Below are positions 1 to 8,665 of a stretch of 64,000 bases of DNA, piece after piece. Origin of the DNA: Devosia sp. LC5 (GTDB lineage: Bacteria; Pseudomonadota; Alphaproteobacteria; Rhizobiales; Devosiaceae); the NCBI RefSeq assembly GCF_000735585.1, contig NZ_JNNO01000046.1, positions 102,478-166,477 of the forward strand, written 5' to 3'. The notes beneath the pieces were generated by a model. The model was given only the letters and a program-made list of their open reading frames with translations, had not been told where the DNA came from and searched no databases. The position numbers were made by a program, and so were the translations under genes. Every line of letters begins with the position of its first letter. Within the stretch, counting starts at the first letter, position 1.

Positions 1-32
1 TAGCCGACAATCTCGAGCGCCGAGATGCTCAT
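1..32 (-). CDS. Start of a truncated gene downstream of hemF
   Basis: An ATG lies two bases after the hemF stop codon on the same strand, and an open frame (MSISALEIVG) runs off the window edge. The close spacing suggests the next gene of the same operon. Only about ten codons are visible, so no function can be given and the call rests on position alone. Confidence 0.3.
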   Translation of the reverse strand, partial: MSISALEIVG

Positions 33-34
33 GG

Positions 35-931
35 CTAGGGCCAGCGCACTTCAGGCGGCATGGAGGAGAGGATCGAATTCACATTGCCACCGGTCTTGAG
101 GCCGAACATGGTGCCCCGATCATAGAGCAGGTTGAATTCGACATAGCGCCCGCGCCGGATCAGCTGTTCGTTGCGGTCCGCGTCGGTCCATGCCGTTTCA
201 TAGTTGCGGCGCACCAGTTCGGGGTAGATCCCCAGAAACGCCTCGCCTACCGCCTTGGTGAAGTCGAAATCGGCCGCCCAATCACCCGAATTGAGCTGGT
301 CGTAGAAAATGCCGCCAATGCCGCGATGTTCATTGCGGTGGGGCAGGAAGAAATACTCGTCGCACCAGTCCTTGTAGCGCTGGTAATCAATGCCCGGCCG
401 ATCCGCACAGGCGGCTCGCATGGCGGCATGGAAATCGAGATTGTCGCGATCGTCCTGAACACGGCGGCGATCCAGCACCGGGGTCAGATCAGCCCCGCCA
501 CCGAACCATTGCTTGCCGGTGACGATCATGCGCGTGTTCATATGCACGGCTGGAACATGAGGATTCCAGGGGTGCACGATCAGCGAAATGCCCGAACTCC
601 AGAACTGGGCGCCCGTTTCGGTGCCCGGCATCTGCTTGGCGAAATCGGCCGAGAACTCGCCATGGACGGTCGAGATATGCACGCCTGCCTTTTCAAAGAC
701 CCGGCCATGCAGCATGGACATTTCCCCACCCCCGCCGGCAGCGCGATCCCAGGGGGTGCGCTCGAATGTGCCAGGCGGCAGATGGCTGTTGGGGCCGCTG
801 ACATCGGCCTCCAGCTGTTCGAAGGCCGCGCAAATCCGGTCGCGCAGGGCGCGAAACCAGGCGGCGGCTGTGGCTTTCTTGTCGTCGATACCGGTCGGAA
901 GAGTCATGGTGGAAGTGGAATGAACGCTCAT
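35..931 (-). CDS. hemF: Oxygen-dependent coproporphyrinogen III oxidase
   Basis: This cytoplasmic enzyme decarboxylates two propionates of coproporphyrinogen III to give protoporphyrinogen IX, using O2, in heme synthesis. The 298-residue length matches the HemF family (about 300). Family blocks are visible: [11 protein letters not shown], the glycine-rich [12 protein letters not shown] segment, and the C-terminal [17 protein letters not shown] followed by SMPPEVRWP. The frame stays open far upstream into trmL, but ATG at 931 is preferred because it overlaps the trmL stop as ATGA, giving translational coupling and the expected length; an internal ATG at 907 is the alternative. The upstream neighbour is a tRNA methyltransferase. 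Confidence 0.96.
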   Translation of the reverse strand: MSVHSTSTMTLPTGIDDKKATAAAWFRALRDRICAAFEQLEADVSGPNSHLPPGTFERTPWDRAAGGGGEMSMLHGRVFEKAGVHISTVHGEFSADFAKQMPGTETGAQFWSSGISLIVHPWNPHVPAVHMNTRMIVTGKQWFGGGADLTPVLDRRRVQDDRDNLDFHAAMRAACADRPGIDYQRYKDWCDEYFFLPHRNEHRGIGGIFYDQLNSGDWAADFDFTKAVGEAFLGIYPELVRRNYETAWTDADRNEQLIRRGRYVEFNLLYDRGTMFGLKTGGNVNSILSSMPPEVRWP

Positions 932-1398
932 TGCAGCCCTGTAAACCCATCGGTCTGTCTTTTTGCTTCCCCCAGGATAAGCGTTGCGGCCAGCGCCACA
1001 TTGATCGAGCGCAAACCGTCGCGCATCGGAATGCGCACGCAAAGGCCGGCAGTGTTGGCCACGGTATCGGGTACGCCTGCGCTTTCGCGGCCCACCATCA
1101 GGATGTCGTTGGCCTCGTATCGGGCGGCATAGGCCGAAATCGTCGCTTTGGTGGAGAGCAGCACCAGCCGCCGGCCCTCGGACAAGCGCCATGCCTGGAA
1201 TGCGGCAAAGCCCGTGTGCTCGCGCACGATGGCGTGGTCGACATAGTCGAGCCCGGCTCGAGCCAGTGATTTGGCCGAAAAGGGGAAGCCGGTGGGGTGG
1301 ATGATGTGAATCGTGACGCCCAGGCAGGCGCCAAGCCGGATCAGCGTACCGGTATTGTTAGCGATATCAGGCTGATAGAGGGCGAGTTCTACGGACAT
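928..1398 (-). CDS. trmL: tRNA (cytidine(34)-2'-O)-methyltransferase, SPOUT family
   Basis: TrmL 2'-O-methylates the wobble nucleotide of leucine tRNAs with S-adenosylmethionine. The product is 156 residues, the usual size, and starts [15 protein letters not shown], a typical TrmL N-terminus ([18 protein letters not shown]). The SPOUT knot motifs VGRESAGVP and [16 protein letters not shown] are visible near residues 95-135. An in-frame extension of 21 residues upstream looks unlike protein, so ATG at 1398 is chosen. Its stop overlaps the hemF start by four bases. It is divergent from petA. Confidence 0.93.
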   Translation of the reverse strand: MSVELALYQPDIANNTGTLIRLGACLGVTIHIIHPTGFPFSAKSLARAGLDYVDHAIVREHTGFAAFQAWRLSEGRRLVLLSTKATISAYAARYEANDILMVGRESAGVPDTVANTAGLCVRIPMRDGLRSINVALAATLILGEAKRQTDGFTGLQ

Positions 1399-1645
1399 GG
1401 ACTCCTCGGACAAGGCGGTATCCCCGCCGTGGATTTGGCACTTTAAGGTCTGTTGCGGCAATCGGGTTGGGAATAGTGTCGCACTTGTTCCATGTCATTG
1501 CCGGGCGCACTGGACAAGTTCCTGTGACAGTGCAAAAAGAACCCCGGACTGACGGGCCGCTTGAGGGTGGACGGCGGCTGATTCCGCTTATGCGTGAGGA
1601 GCCTTGCCGCTGCCGGCCGCGTCGGGCGTGTATTGTACGGGGATC

Positions 1646-2176
1646 GTGACCTTGGCTACGCAAGCAGAACATTCAACGACGCGGCGGGACTTCCTGTATG
1701 TCGCAACCGGTGCCGTTGGTGCCGTGGGCGCGGCGGCAGTGGTCTGGCCGCTGATCAACCAGCTCAATCCCGATGCCTCGACGCTGGCGCTGGCCAGTAT
1801 CGAGTTCAATCTCGCCAATATTCCAGAGGGCCAGTCGGTGACGATCACCTGGCGCGGCCTGCCGGTTTTCGTGCGGCATCGCACTCAGGCCGAGATCGAC
1901 GAGGCCAAGGCGGTTCCGCTGGCAGACCTCAAGGATCCCGAGACCGACGAGCAGCGCACCAAGCCCGGCCATGAAGAATGGCTGATCATGATCGCCAATT
2001 GCACTCATCTCGGTTGCGTGCCGACCGGGCAGTCGGGCGATTTCGATGGCTGGTTCTGCCCATGCCACGGTTCGCACTACGATAGCGCCGGCCGCATCCG
2101 CAAAGGCCCGGCACCCAAGAATCTTGTGGTGCCGCCTTATGAATTTATCAGCGATACGCTGGTCCAGATCGGTTAG
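1646..2176 (+). CDS. petA: Ubiquinol-cytochrome c reductase, Rieske iron-sulfur subunit
   Basis: This is the Rieske subunit of the bc1 complex, carrying electrons from ubiquinol to cytochrome c1 in the inner membrane. Counting from GTG at 1646 it has 176 residues: a TTRRDFL twin-arginine-like motif, one membrane anchor at about 17-38, then the [2Fe-2S] ligands in CTHLGC (119-124) and CPCHGSH (138-144). The start is uncertain: GTG 1646, TTG 1652 and an upstream TTG at 1604 (with AGGAG just before it) are all open, and the family's usual short N-terminus favours the later ones. The stop is followed at once by petB. Confidence 0.93.
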   Translation: MTLATQAEHSTTRRDFLYVATGAVGAVGAAAVVWPLINQLNPDASTLALASIEFNLANIPEGQSVTITWRGLPVFVRHRTQAEIDEAKAVPLADLKDPETDEQRTKPGHEEWLIMIANCTHLGCVPTGQSGDFDGWFCPCHGSHYDSAGRIRKGPAPKNLVVPPYEFISDTLVQIG

Positions 2177-2190
2177 TGGGGGCTTTTCCG

Positions 2191-3441
2191 ATGTCAGAAC
2201 ATTCGACTTACGTTCCGGGAAACGCCGCCGAAAAGTGGCTCGACGAGCGCCTGCCCGTCGTCAGGTTTGCCAAAGAGCACCTGATGGATTTCCCCACGCC
2301 GAAGAACCTCAACTATTGGTGGACGTTCGGCGCCATCCTGGTGTTGTGCCTTGGCGTGCAGATCGTCACCGGCATTATCCTGGCCATGCATTATACGCCC
2401 AATGTGGCGCTGGCCTTTGACTCGGTCGAGCATATCCGCCGTGACGTCAATGGCGGCCGCATCATCCAGGCTGTCCACTCGGTAGGCGCCTCGATGTTCT
2501 TCGCGGCCCTCTACATCCACATTTTCCGCGGCATGTTCTTTGGCTCCTACAAGGCGCCGCGCGAGATTCTGTGGATCCTGGGCGTCGTCATCTTCATCCT
2601 GACCATGGCCACGGCCTTCATGGGCTATGTGCTGCCCTGGGGCCAGATGAGCTTCTGGGGCGCTACGGTCATCACCAATATCTTCTCGGCAATCCCGGTG
2701 GTTGGCGAGAGCCTGCTGCAGCTGCTGCGCGGTGGTTTTGCCGTCGGCAACCCCACGCTCAACCGCTTCTTCTCGCTGCATTACCTGCTGCCGTTCATCA
2801 TTGCGGCGGTCGTGGTGCTGCATATCTGGGCGCTGCATGTGCCGGGCAACAACAACCCGATCGGCGTCGAGGTCAAGGACAAGCGCGATACCGTGCCCTT
2901 CCATCCGTATTATACGATGAAGGACGCCTTCGCGATGGTGCTGTTCCTGATCCCCTTCGCGTGGTTCGTGTTCTTCGCCCCCGATATCCTTGGTCACCCG
3001 GATAATTACATCCAGGCCAATTCGCAGGTTACCCCGTCCCATATCGTGCCGGAATGGTATCTGCTGCCCTTCTATACCATCCTGCGTGCCGTCGATTTCA
3101 ACGTGCTGTTCATCAACTCCCAGCTCGGTGGCGTGATCGCCATGGGCCTGTCGATGCTGGCACTGCTGGTGGTGCCGTGGCTGGATACGAGCAAGGTGCG
3201 TTCGGGCACGTTCCGCCCGATGTTCAAGTGGTTCTACGCCCTGTTCGTGCTCGACTTCATCGCCCTGGCATATCTCGGTGCACAGGAAGCGATCGAGCCT
3301 TACACGACGCTGGCCAAGGTCTGCACCGGCTACTATTTCCTCCATTTCTTCGTCATCCTGCCCGTGTTGTCGCGCATCGAAATTGCCAGGCCGCTGCCGA
3401 CCAGCATTTCCGAGAGTGTTCTCGGCAAGGCACATTCGTGA
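2191..3441 (+). CDS. petB: Cytochrome b of the bc1 complex
   Basis: Cytochrome b holds two b-type hemes and both quinone sites of the bc1 complex. The 416-residue protein has eight or more hydrophobic segments. It shows the family blocks [14 protein letters not shown] near the N-terminus, [19 protein letters not shown], the [18 protein letters not shown] histidine helix, and the Qo-site PEWY motif ([12 protein letters not shown]). ATG 2191 is preferred over the in-frame GTG at 2176, since a GGGGG stretch sits at a suitable distance and alphaproteobacterial PetB starts near this point. It lies 14 bases after petA and 17 bases before petC in one operon. Confidence 0.97.
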   Translation: MSEHSTYVPGNAAEKWLDERLPVVRFAKEHLMDFPTPKNLNYWWTFGAILVLCLGVQIVTGIILAMHYTPNVALAFDSVEHIRRDVNGGRIIQAVHSVGASMFFAALYIHIFRGMFFGSYKAPREILWILGVVIFILTMATAFMGYVLPWGQMSFWGATVITNIFSAIPVVGESLLQLLRGGFAVGNPTLNRFFSLHYLLPFIIAAVVVLHIWALHVPGNNNPIGVEVKDKRDTVPFHPYYTMKDAFAMVLFLIPFAWFVFFAPDILGHPDNYIQANSQVTPSHIVPEWYLLPFYTILRAVDFNVLFINSQLGGVIAMGLSMLALLVVPWLDTSKVRSGTFRPMFKWFYALFVLDFIALAYLGAQEAIEPYTTLAKVCTGYYFLHFFVILPVLSRIEIARPLPTSISESVLGKAHS

Positions 3442-3458
3442 AAGGCGGGGCGGGTTCA

Positions 3459-4304
3459 ATGTTGACGTTCAAGACCATCATCGCTGCTGTCGCCATCGCC
3501 GCTGGCATGGCCGCAGCGCCGGCTTTCGCTGCCGAAGGCACCGCGCCGCCGGTTGAAAAGCAAAGCTGGAGCTTTGCCGGCATTTTCGGCACCTATGACG
3601 AAAACCAGCTGCAACGCGGTTTCCAGGTGTTCCGCGAAGTTTGCGCCAATTGCCACAGCGCCCGGTTGCTGGCATTCCGCAACCTGACCGAAGACGGCGG
3701 CCCCGGCTTTACCGAAGGCCAGGTCAAGGCGCTGGCGGCCGAATATGAAGTGGCCGACGCCACCGCCGAGGGCGGGGTTCGCCCGGCCGTGGCGGCCGAT
3801 CGCTGGCCCTCGCCCTTCGCGACCGATCAGGATGCGCGCGACGCCAATGGCGGCGTCGTGCCCCCCGATTTCTCGGTGCTGGCCAAGGCTCGTGGCATCA
3901 AGGACGCCTTCCCCTGGTGGATCACCAATTACTTCACCGGCTATTCCGAAGGCGGCCCGGATTATATCCATGCGCTGCTGAACGGCTATCACGACGAAGC
4001 GCCCGAAGGGTTTGACCTGCCCGAGGGCAAGTTCTACAACGACTATTTCCCCGGCCATGCCATTGGCATGGGCCCGCCGTTGCAGGACGAGCTGGTAGCC
4101 TATGAAGCCGGCGAAGGCCAGGAGCCGGTGCCGATGACCGTCGAGCAATATTCGCACGACGTCGCCGCCTTCATGATGTGGCTGGCCGAGCCGGGCCTCG
4201 TGTCCCGCAAGGAAACCGGCTTCAAGGTGCTGCTGTTCCTCATCGCCTTTGCCGGCCTGATGTATGCCACCAAGCGCAAGCTCTGGCAGGGCATCGAGCA
4301 CTAA
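3459..4304 (+). CDS. petC: Cytochrome c1 of the bc1 complex
   Basis: Cytochrome c1 accepts electrons from the Rieske protein and passes them to soluble cytochrome c in the periplasm. The 281-residue product has a signal peptide (about 1-24, ending AFA), the heme motif CANCH at 62-66, a GMGPPL segment holding the likely axial methionine, and one C-terminal anchor (VLLFLIAFAGLMYATKRKLW). The frame is open far upstream inside petB, but only the ATG at 3459 gives a signal peptide. A strong terminator follows, so petABC is a closed operon. Confidence 0.96.
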   Translation: MLTFKTIIAAVAIAAGMAAAPAFAAEGTAPPVEKQSWSFAGIFGTYDENQLQRGFQVFREVCANCHSARLLAFRNLTEDGGPGFTEGQVKALAAEYEVADATAEGGVRPAVAADRWPSPFATDQDARDANGGVVPPDFSVLAKARGIKDAFPWWITNYFTGYSEGGPDYIHALLNGYHDEAPEGFDLPEGKFYNDYFPGHAIGMGPPLQDELVAYEAGEGQEPVPMTVEQYSHDVAAFMMWLAEPGLVSRKETGFKVLLFLIAFAGLMYATKRKLWQGIEH

Positions 4305-4325
4305 GCTGGGCTCATACGACTTCGT

Positions 4326-4357
4326 CAAAGGGCTCCCATGGGGGGCCCTTTGTTTTT
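4326..4357 (+). terminator. Rho-independent terminator of petABC
   Basis: An 8-bp stem (CAAAGGGC paired with GCCCTTTG) is followed directly by TTTTT. It lies 22 bases after the petC stop. Confidence 0.85.
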
Positions 4358-4449
4358 GTCACGGGTCACATCGGCTTCAGGCCTCTTGCCAAGAGCGCGC
4401 GGTGCCGCAATATGGTAATAGTCGCCAAATTAATCGCGAGGCCGCCGAC

Positions 4450-4644
4450 ATGTCCGCAGTTCGCATCGCCGTGACCGTCGTCAGCGCCGCTATCACCGTC
4501 AGCCGCCACCCCGTGGTGCGCGCCGGTATGCGGGCGGTTGTCAGCAATCCCAAGGCACGCGAAACGGCCATCGGGGTCACCCGAAGCGCGGCCTATAATG
4601 CCGGCGTGATCGCGCGACATATTGTGGGCCGCCGCGCTCCCTGA
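4450..4644 (+). CDS. Small basic hypothetical protein
   Basis: The frame codes 64 residues with a hydrophobic N-terminal third and many Arg/Ala residues, ending IVGRRAP. A GAGG Shine-Dalgarno-like stretch sits eight bases before the ATG. It lies between the petC terminator and apt, 37 bases before the apt start, so it may be co-transcribed with apt. I do not recognise a family; it could be a small membrane-associated protein. The evidence is a plausible ribosome site, GC-rich third codon positions and a clean position between two real genes. Confidence 0.5.
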   Translation: MSAVRIAVTVVSAAITVSRHPVVRAGMRAVVSNPKARETAIGVTRSAAYNAGVIARHIVGRRAP

Positions 4645-4681
4645 TTTTTCCAAGACCAATTATCCAATTTGCAGGATTGCG

Positions 4682-5215
4682 ATGACGCTCGACCTCAAGG
4701 CCCTTGTGCGCACGATTCCGGACTATCCCAAAAAGGGCATCCTGTTTCGCGACATCACCACGCTGATCGAGCACCCCGAGGGTTTCAAGGCCAGCATTGA
4801 GCAGATCGCCGAGGCGCACCGCCAGTTCGGTGTTACCCATGTGGCCGGTATCGAAGCGCGGGGCTTCATTTTCGGGGCCGGGGTGGCGATCGCGCTCGGC
4901 GTCGGCTTCATCCCCGTGCGCAAGAAGGGCAAGCTGCCCGGCGAGACCATCGGGCAGAATTACGCGCTCGAATATGGGGTCGACACGATCGAGATCCATG
5001 CCGACGTGCTGGATGCCGGCGACAATGTGCTGCTGGTCGATGATCTCATCGCGACCGGCGGCACGGCCATTGCTGCTGTGGGCCTGCTGCGCCGTACAGG
5101 TGCCACGGTGGCCAATGCGGCCTTCGTCATCGACCTGCCGGACCTGGGCGGGGCGGCAAAGCTCGAAGCCGAGGGCGTGGAAGTGTCGACGCTGATGGCG
5201 TTCCAGGGGCATTGA
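4682..5215 (+). CDS. apt: Adenine phosphoribosyltransferase
   Basis: Apt salvages adenine by joining it to PRPP, giving AMP and pyrophosphate in the cytoplasm. The protein has 177 residues, the family norm, beginning MTLDLKALVRTIPDYPKKG. Family blocks include the flexible loop FIPVRKKGKLPGET and the PRPP-binding motif VLLVDDLIATGGTA at about 120-133. ATG 4682 has AGGA eight bases upstream; the longer frame from 4622 overlaps the small gene upstream and is not needed. Confidence 0.96.
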   Translation: MTLDLKALVRTIPDYPKKGILFRDITTLIEHPEGFKASIEQIAEAHRQFGVTHVAGIEARGFIFGAGVAIALGVGFIPVRKKGKLPGETIGQNYALEYGVDTIEIHADVLDAGDNVLLVDDLIATGGTAIAAVGLLRRTGATVANAAFVIDLPDLGGAAKLEAEGVEVSTLMAFQGH

Positions 5216-5224
5216 CCCACCACG

Positions 5225-5306
5225 GTGTCATTCCCGCGAAAGCTGGAACCTCCGTTTACTTTCTTCGCATCGCCAACAGAGGTTCCCGCTTTCGCGGGAA
5301 TGACAC
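5225..5306. repeat. Long intergenic palindrome (family A)
   Basis: Two 28-base arms (5225-5252 and 5279-5306), beginning GTGTCATTCCCGCGAAAGC on the left and ending GCTTTCGCGGGAATGACAC on the right, are inverted copies with one mismatch and a 26-base centre. It sits between the convergent apt and GFA genes, where it could form a strong hairpin in either transcript. A short likely remnant (AATGACACGATGG) occurs near 7534. Confidence 0.75.
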
Positions 5307-5348
5307 GGTGGGTGGGTGAGTAATGGTGGCGGACGCGAGGGAGTTCAC

Positions 5349-5747
5349 CTACCAGCTATTGCGCCCATCCATCTTCTCGATCACCACGCTCGACAGATCC
5401 AGGCCATCCACCAGCCGCAGATTGACTGCATAGGTGCGTGCAGTGGGGAAGCTGTTGGGGTCGCCGTTCTTGGGGGTGCCGTCGCTATTGTACATCGAGG
5501 CCCAGTCGGGTGAATCGCCCCAGGTCTGGATGCCGCAATTGGCGCAGAAATGGTGCATATTCATGCCGCTGGCCGAATAGGTCTTTTCCGCCGTCGCTGA
5601 GAGCATGTTCAATTCGCCTTCGCCGAAATAGCCCCAGACCGCGCCGGTCCTGTGGCAGAAGCTGCAATTGCACTCCTTGGCGGAGGTGGGCAAATGAGGC
5701 AGTTCGATCCTGGTTTGGCCGCAGTGGCAGGTGGCGATAAGGGACAT
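5349..5747 (-). CDS. GFA-family (CENP-V/GFA) zinc-binding protein
   Basis: The 132-residue protein carries the cysteine pattern of the GFA/CENP-V fold: CHCGQ at about 7-11, CNCSFCHRTGAVWGYF at about 26-41 and CANCGIQTWG at about 67-76, which bind zinc. Family members were named after glutathione-dependent formaldehyde activation, but most have unknown substrates, so no reaction is assigned. ATG 5747 places the first CHCG close to the N-terminus as usual; an upstream in-frame extension of 13 residues is possible. Gene order and spacing suggest a single gene. Confidence 0.82.
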   Translation of the reverse strand: MSLIATCHCGQTRIELPHLPTSAKECNCSFCHRTGAVWGYFGEGELNMLSATAEKTYSASGMNMHHFCANCGIQTWGDSPDWASMYNSDGTPKNGDPNSFPTARTYAVNLRLVDGLDLSSVVIEKMDGRNSW

Positions 5748-5813
5748 GATGTGGCTCCAAGCTGTGATGGGCGCGAGCATAGCCATGGGCCGTGACAGGC
5801 CGTGTCAGCAACG

Positions 5814-6206
5814 TTACGCCGCCATGGCCTGGCGCTGGTCGACGAGGCAGAACTGGTTGCCCTCGGGGTCGCGCATCACGGTATAGGTGGGCAGCACCCG
5901 CACGATTTCGGCGCCTGCGGCCTTGAGCCGTTCGACCTCACTGCCGCGATCGCTCACCCCAATGTCGAAATGCACACGGTTATTGTCATAGCGCCGGCCT
6001 TCCACATTCTGGAAGCAGATGCTGGGTCCCGGGCCATCTACCATCACGGTTGGGTCGGTATCCGGGGTCAGGCCGAGCGCCGCGAGCCGGGCGATCTCGG
6101 CCTCGTCATAGTCCCGCACGGCATAGCCCTCGAGCATTGCGGCCCAGAACTGGGCCAGTTTGGCCGGCTTGTCGCAGTCGAATACGATTTCCTGGATGGC
6201 ACCCAT
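5814..6206 (-). CDS. VOC (glyoxalase/bleomycin-resistance) superfamily protein
   Basis: A 130-residue single-domain protein with the paired beta-alpha-beta-beta-beta pattern of the vicinal oxygen chelate superfamily: an IVFDCDKPAKLAQFWAAML opening, RVHFDIGV in the middle and the closing VMRDPEGNQFCLVD, typical of the second metal-site strand. His and Glu-type metal ligands are only partly evident, so a binding role is as likely as catalysis. It is the first gene after the alx-like terminator on the minus strand. Confidence 0.8.
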   Translation of the reverse strand: MGAIQEIVFDCDKPAKLAQFWAAMLEGYAVRDYDEAEIARLAALGLTPDTDPTVMVDGPGPSICFQNVEGRRYDNNRVHFDIGVSDRGSEVERLKAAGAEIVRVLPTYTVMRDPEGNQFCLVDQRQAMAA

Positions 6207-6261
6207 GCCTTGGCTCCTGTGGTCGTTTCCTTTTCGTTAAACCGGAATTGAGGCAAGACTG

Positions 6262-6301
6262 GGCAAAGGAAAGGCCCGGCGCAAGGGGATGCGCCGGGCC
6301 T
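6262..6301 (-). terminator. Terminator of the Alx/TerC gene
   Basis: A perfect 12-bp stem (6272-6283 with 6290-6301) and a six-base loop are followed on the minus strand by TTTCCTTT. It lies 28 bases past the stop of the TerC-family gene. Confidence 0.8.
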
Positions 6302-6328
6302 CTTGAAGTGTATGTCAGCGCTGAAGCG

Positions 6329-7348
6329 TTACGGCTCGAGCTGACCGGTCTTGGGTTGGTCCTCGGCTGAAATATCGGGCTCGTTGCGGGTCATGTAGAG
6401 CGAGAAGACAATCCCGCCCGCCAGGATGCTGACGGTGACCAGCAGCGAGAGCAGCGTGTCGATATGGATATGCAGCGGCACGAGGAAGATCTTGATGCCG
6501 ACCAGCACCAGGATAATCGCCAGCGACACCTGCAGATAACGGAAGCGGTTCATCGCGGCAGCCAGGGCGAAGTAGAGCGAGCGCAGGCCCAGAATGGCGA
6601 AGATATTGGACGTGTAGACGATGAACGTGTCCTGCGTCACCGCGAAAACGGCGGGCACGGAATCCACGGCAAAGACCAGGTCGACGACTTCCACCATGAT
6701 CAGCGCCACGGCCAGCGGGGTCAGCCAGGTGACGATCTTGCCGGTCTTGGGGTCGGGCTGCTTGACCGTGAAATTGCGGCCATGCAGTTGCTTGGTCACC
6801 CGGAAGCGTTTGGAGATGAACTGGAAGACCTTGTTTTCTTCCAGGTTCGGCTCCTCGTCCTTGTGGGTGAACATGCGGATGCCGGTGAACACCAGGAAGG
6901 CGCCGAAGCCGAACAGTATCCAGTTGAATTCGTTGACCAAAGCGGCCCCGAGGCCGATCAGGATGGCGCGGAACAGGATGACGCCCAGAATGCCCCAGAA
7001 CAGCACGCGATGCTGATAGAGGCGGGGGATGGCCAGGAAGCCGAAAATGGTGGCGATGACGAACATATTGTCCATCGCCAGGCTCTGCTCGAGCAGGTAG
7101 CCGGTGTAGAATTCAAGACCGGCTTCCGCGCCGCGCTGCCACCATACCCAGCCGCCAAAGGCCAGGGCAATCAGCACGTAGAAGCCGTAAAGCGTCAGGC
7201 TCTCCTTGGCGCCGATCTCATGCTCATCCTTGTGCAGGACGCCGAGGTCGAAGACCAACAGGCCGATGACGAGCGCGATAAACGCGACCCAGAAGTAGAC
7301 AGGAGTACCTAGAAAATCACCCGATAGGGCGGCAAGAAGCGATTCCAT
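6329..7348 (-). CDS. TerC/Alx-family integral membrane protein
   Basis: The 339-residue protein has about nine hydrophobic segments and the TerC signatures LEQSLAMDNMFVIATIFGF (about 83-101) and MVEVVDLVFAVDSVPAVFA (about 217-235), whose acidic residues in membrane helices are thought to handle Mn2+ or Ca2+. The order FDLGVLHKDEHEIGAKESL resembles the Alx subgroup, linked in E. coli to alkaline pH and manganese. ATG 7348 (MESLLAALSGDF) matches that subgroup's N-terminus; an upstream ATG at 7390 is the alternative. A small hairpin lies in the leader, and a strong terminator follows. Confidence 0.88.
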   Translation of the reverse strand: MESLLAALSGDFLGTPVYFWVAFIALVIGLLVFDLGVLHKDEHEIGAKESLTLYGFYVLIALAFGGWVWWQRGAEAGLEFYTGYLLEQSLAMDNMFVIATIFGFLAIPRLYQHRVLFWGILGVILFRAILIGLGAALVNEFNWILFGFGAFLVFTGIRMFTHKDEEPNLEENKVFQFISKRFRVTKQLHGRNFTVKQPDPKTGKIVTWLTPLAVALIMVEVVDLVFAVDSVPAVFAVTQDTFIVYTSNIFAILGLRSLYFALAAAMNRFRYLQVSLAIILVLVGIKIFLVPLHIHIDTLLSLLVTVSILAGGIVFSLYMTRNEPDISAEDQPKTGQLEP

Positions 7349-7391
7349 CGCCGGACCATCTCCATGAGAAAATTGGAGCAGCTCCGACATC

Positions 7392-7413
7392 GCGAGAGCA
7401 TCATCACTCTCGC
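7392..7413 (-). promoter_or_regulatory. Leader hairpin upstream of the alx-like gene
   Basis: A 7-bp stem, GCGAGAG with CTCTCGC, and an eight-base loop lie about 45 bases before the chosen start and just before the alternative ATG at 7390. alx leaders in E. coli carry a yybP-ykoY (pH/manganese) riboswitch, but I could not match the conserved core of that class here. A regulatory role is inferred only. Confidence 0.35.
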
Positions 7414-7578
7414 CAGAGGGGCCCGGCGCCGCGCCCTAATTATGCGCAGGCAGCGGACGGAATTCAAGCCCCCGGCAATTTGGGGTGATTTTGGCGCCTC
7501 GATCTAGCCCGCCGTCAGGCCACCCGTGGTGAGAATGACACGATGGGTTGCGTGGTTAGGCGTGGAGGCCAAAACCAG

Positions 7579-7676
7579 CACCGTTCTCCCTCGGACTCGA
7601 CCCGAGGGCCATTCGCCGCTTGTGCCGGGTTGAGGGCGACCCTCGGGTCAGGCCCGAGGGAGAGCGGTGGGTGGGG
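7579..7676. repeat. Palindromic repeat, family B copy 1
   Basis: The arms CACCGTTCTCCCTCGG... and ...CCGAGGGAGAGCGGTG face each other around inner arms of GACCCGAGGG and a centre containing CGCCGCTTGTGCCGGG. The same element occurs in the opposite orientation at 62577-62676. Confidence 0.75.
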
Positions 7677-7730
7677 CGATTTGGGAGTGCTGCCACTGAA
7701 ATATGTGCGGTTTGGCAGGCAGAACGCGCC

Positions 7731-8075
7731 CTACCGCGGCGTGCACAACATCACGATGGCGTCGCTGGTTTCGAGCTGCATGGCCACGCCATGATTGGGG
7801 TCGGGAATAACCCTGCCGGCCTGCACATTGCGGGCGGCGCGCAGGGGGCCGTCGCTGAAGCCGACCCCGTCCTGATAGCCCATAATGGCGCCAGTCCCCG
7901 AGGAGGGGTCACCAAAAGTGGTCGAGGCGAAGCCATAGACCGAACCATAGATGGTCAGGATGCCGGCGCGGGTGGCATTGGCGTCCCGGCATGACCAATT
8001 GCCCTGAACCTGTTGTGCAAAGCCGGGCGTGGCAGCAAGGGCGAGAAGACTGACGGTGAGGGCGATTCGGCGCAT
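7731..8075 (-). CDS. Small secreted hypothetical protein
   Basis: The 114-residue product starts MRRIALTVSLLALAATPGFAQQ, a clear signal peptide with cleavage after AFA-like GFA, so the mature protein of about 93 residues is periplasmic or exported. Two cysteines (NWSCRD near the start and VMLCTPR at the end) could form a disulfide. No family is recognised. It lies 32 bases after the second MaoC-like gene and may be the last gene of that operon. The frame is open upstream to a TTG at 8111, but only the ATG at 8075 gives a signal peptide. Confidence 0.7.
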   Translation of the reverse strand: MRRIALTVSLLALAATPGFAQQVQGNWSCRDANATRAGILTIYGSVYGFASTTFGDPSSGTGAIMGYQDGVGFSDGPLRAARNVQAGRVIPDPNHGVAMQLETSDAIVMLCTPR

Positions 8076-8107
8076 GAGCGGCAGAGTGCCGGGGCGCGCT
8101 GTCGCAT

Positions 8108-8665
8108 TCAAGAGCGCCGCTTGAGCAATCCGCCGATCAAGGGCAATCTGGTGAGCGCGAGCAACACTCGCCGGCTGGCGGGGGCGCGATAGTCGCGCAA
8201 TTTGGAAAAGCCGACCACTTCGGCCGTGTAGACCAACTCGCCATGCTGGTTGGTCGCCGTGATGCGGTTGAACAACAGGCCCCAGCCGGGAATCGAATTG
8301 GAGGCGCGCTTGTCGGTCACGACCAGCTCGTAGCTCACCGTATCGCCTGGTCGCACTGGCACCTTGAAGTCCATGGAATTGACGCCCGGCGACGGGCCGG
8401 AAATGCCGGGCTCTTCCCCCAGGCCACGCAGGCGTTCTTCCTCAGCCTCAAGCGCGTCGACCATGCGGCGGTGGCCGATGCTGACCGTGTGCCAGCCGCT
8501 GGCGACCAGCCCGCCAAAATGACTGTGCTTGGCAGCCTCGGGATCGAGATGGAAATATTGCGGATCGTAAAGCGCGGCAAAGCTGATGATCTCATCGGCC
8601 GTGAAAGTGTGACTGCCGAGCGGAAACACCTCATTCAGCGCGATATTCTCGAACCAGCGGGTCAT
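8108..8665 (-). CDS. MaoC-like hot-dog fold dehydratase family protein
   Basis: The 185-residue protein has one MaoC-type hot-dog domain: the SHTFTADEIISFAALYDPQYFHLD segment (about 18-41) carries the hydratase-like D-x5-H motif (DPQYFHLD), followed by GGLVASGWHT. Such proteins hydrate enoyl-CoA or act as binding relatives; the substrate is unknown. It starts inside the stop of the upstream paralogue (ATGA at 8662-8665), so the two are translationally coupled and may form a heterodimer, as some two-gene MaoC enzymes do. Confidence 0.85.
   Translation of the reverse strand: MTRWFENIALNEVFPLGSHTFTADEIISFAALYDPQYFHLDPEAAKHSHFGGLVASGWHTVSIGHRRMVDALEAEEERLRGLGEEPGISGPSPGVNSMDFKVPVRPGDTVSYELVVTDKRASNSIPGWGLLFNRITATNQHGELVYTAEVVGFSKLRDYRAPASRRVLLALTRLPLIGGLLKRRS

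Larger units (their letters stand above)
7349..7730. other. Non-coding stretch between alx-like gene and small secreted protein gene
   Basis: This region holds the leader and promoter side of the alx-like gene (minus strand), a short hairpin at 7392-7413, a small remnant of repeat family A near 7534 and one palindromic repeat of family B at 7579-7676. The open frames crossing it follow the repeat and do not look like genes. Confidence 0.6.

Noticed and set aside
932..1192. An upstream extension of hemF over trmL
   Set aside because: Arg-rich sequence unlike HemF; ATG 931 at the ATGA overlap gives the family length.
2194..3459. A 421-codon open frame opposite petB
   Set aside because: It is the antisense shadow of petB with an Arg/His/Gln-rich composition and no family; GC-rich genomes produce such frames.
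5225..5306. A CRISPR-like reading of the palindromic repeats
   Set aside because: There are only single or paired copies with no regular spacers and no cas genes.
6464..7312. A 282-codon open frame opposite the Alx/TerC gene
   Set aside because: It is antisense to a well conserved membrane protein gene and its sequence is not protein-like.
7543..7794. An 83-codon open frame across family B
   Set aside because: It crosses the palindromic repeat and has no codon or domain support.
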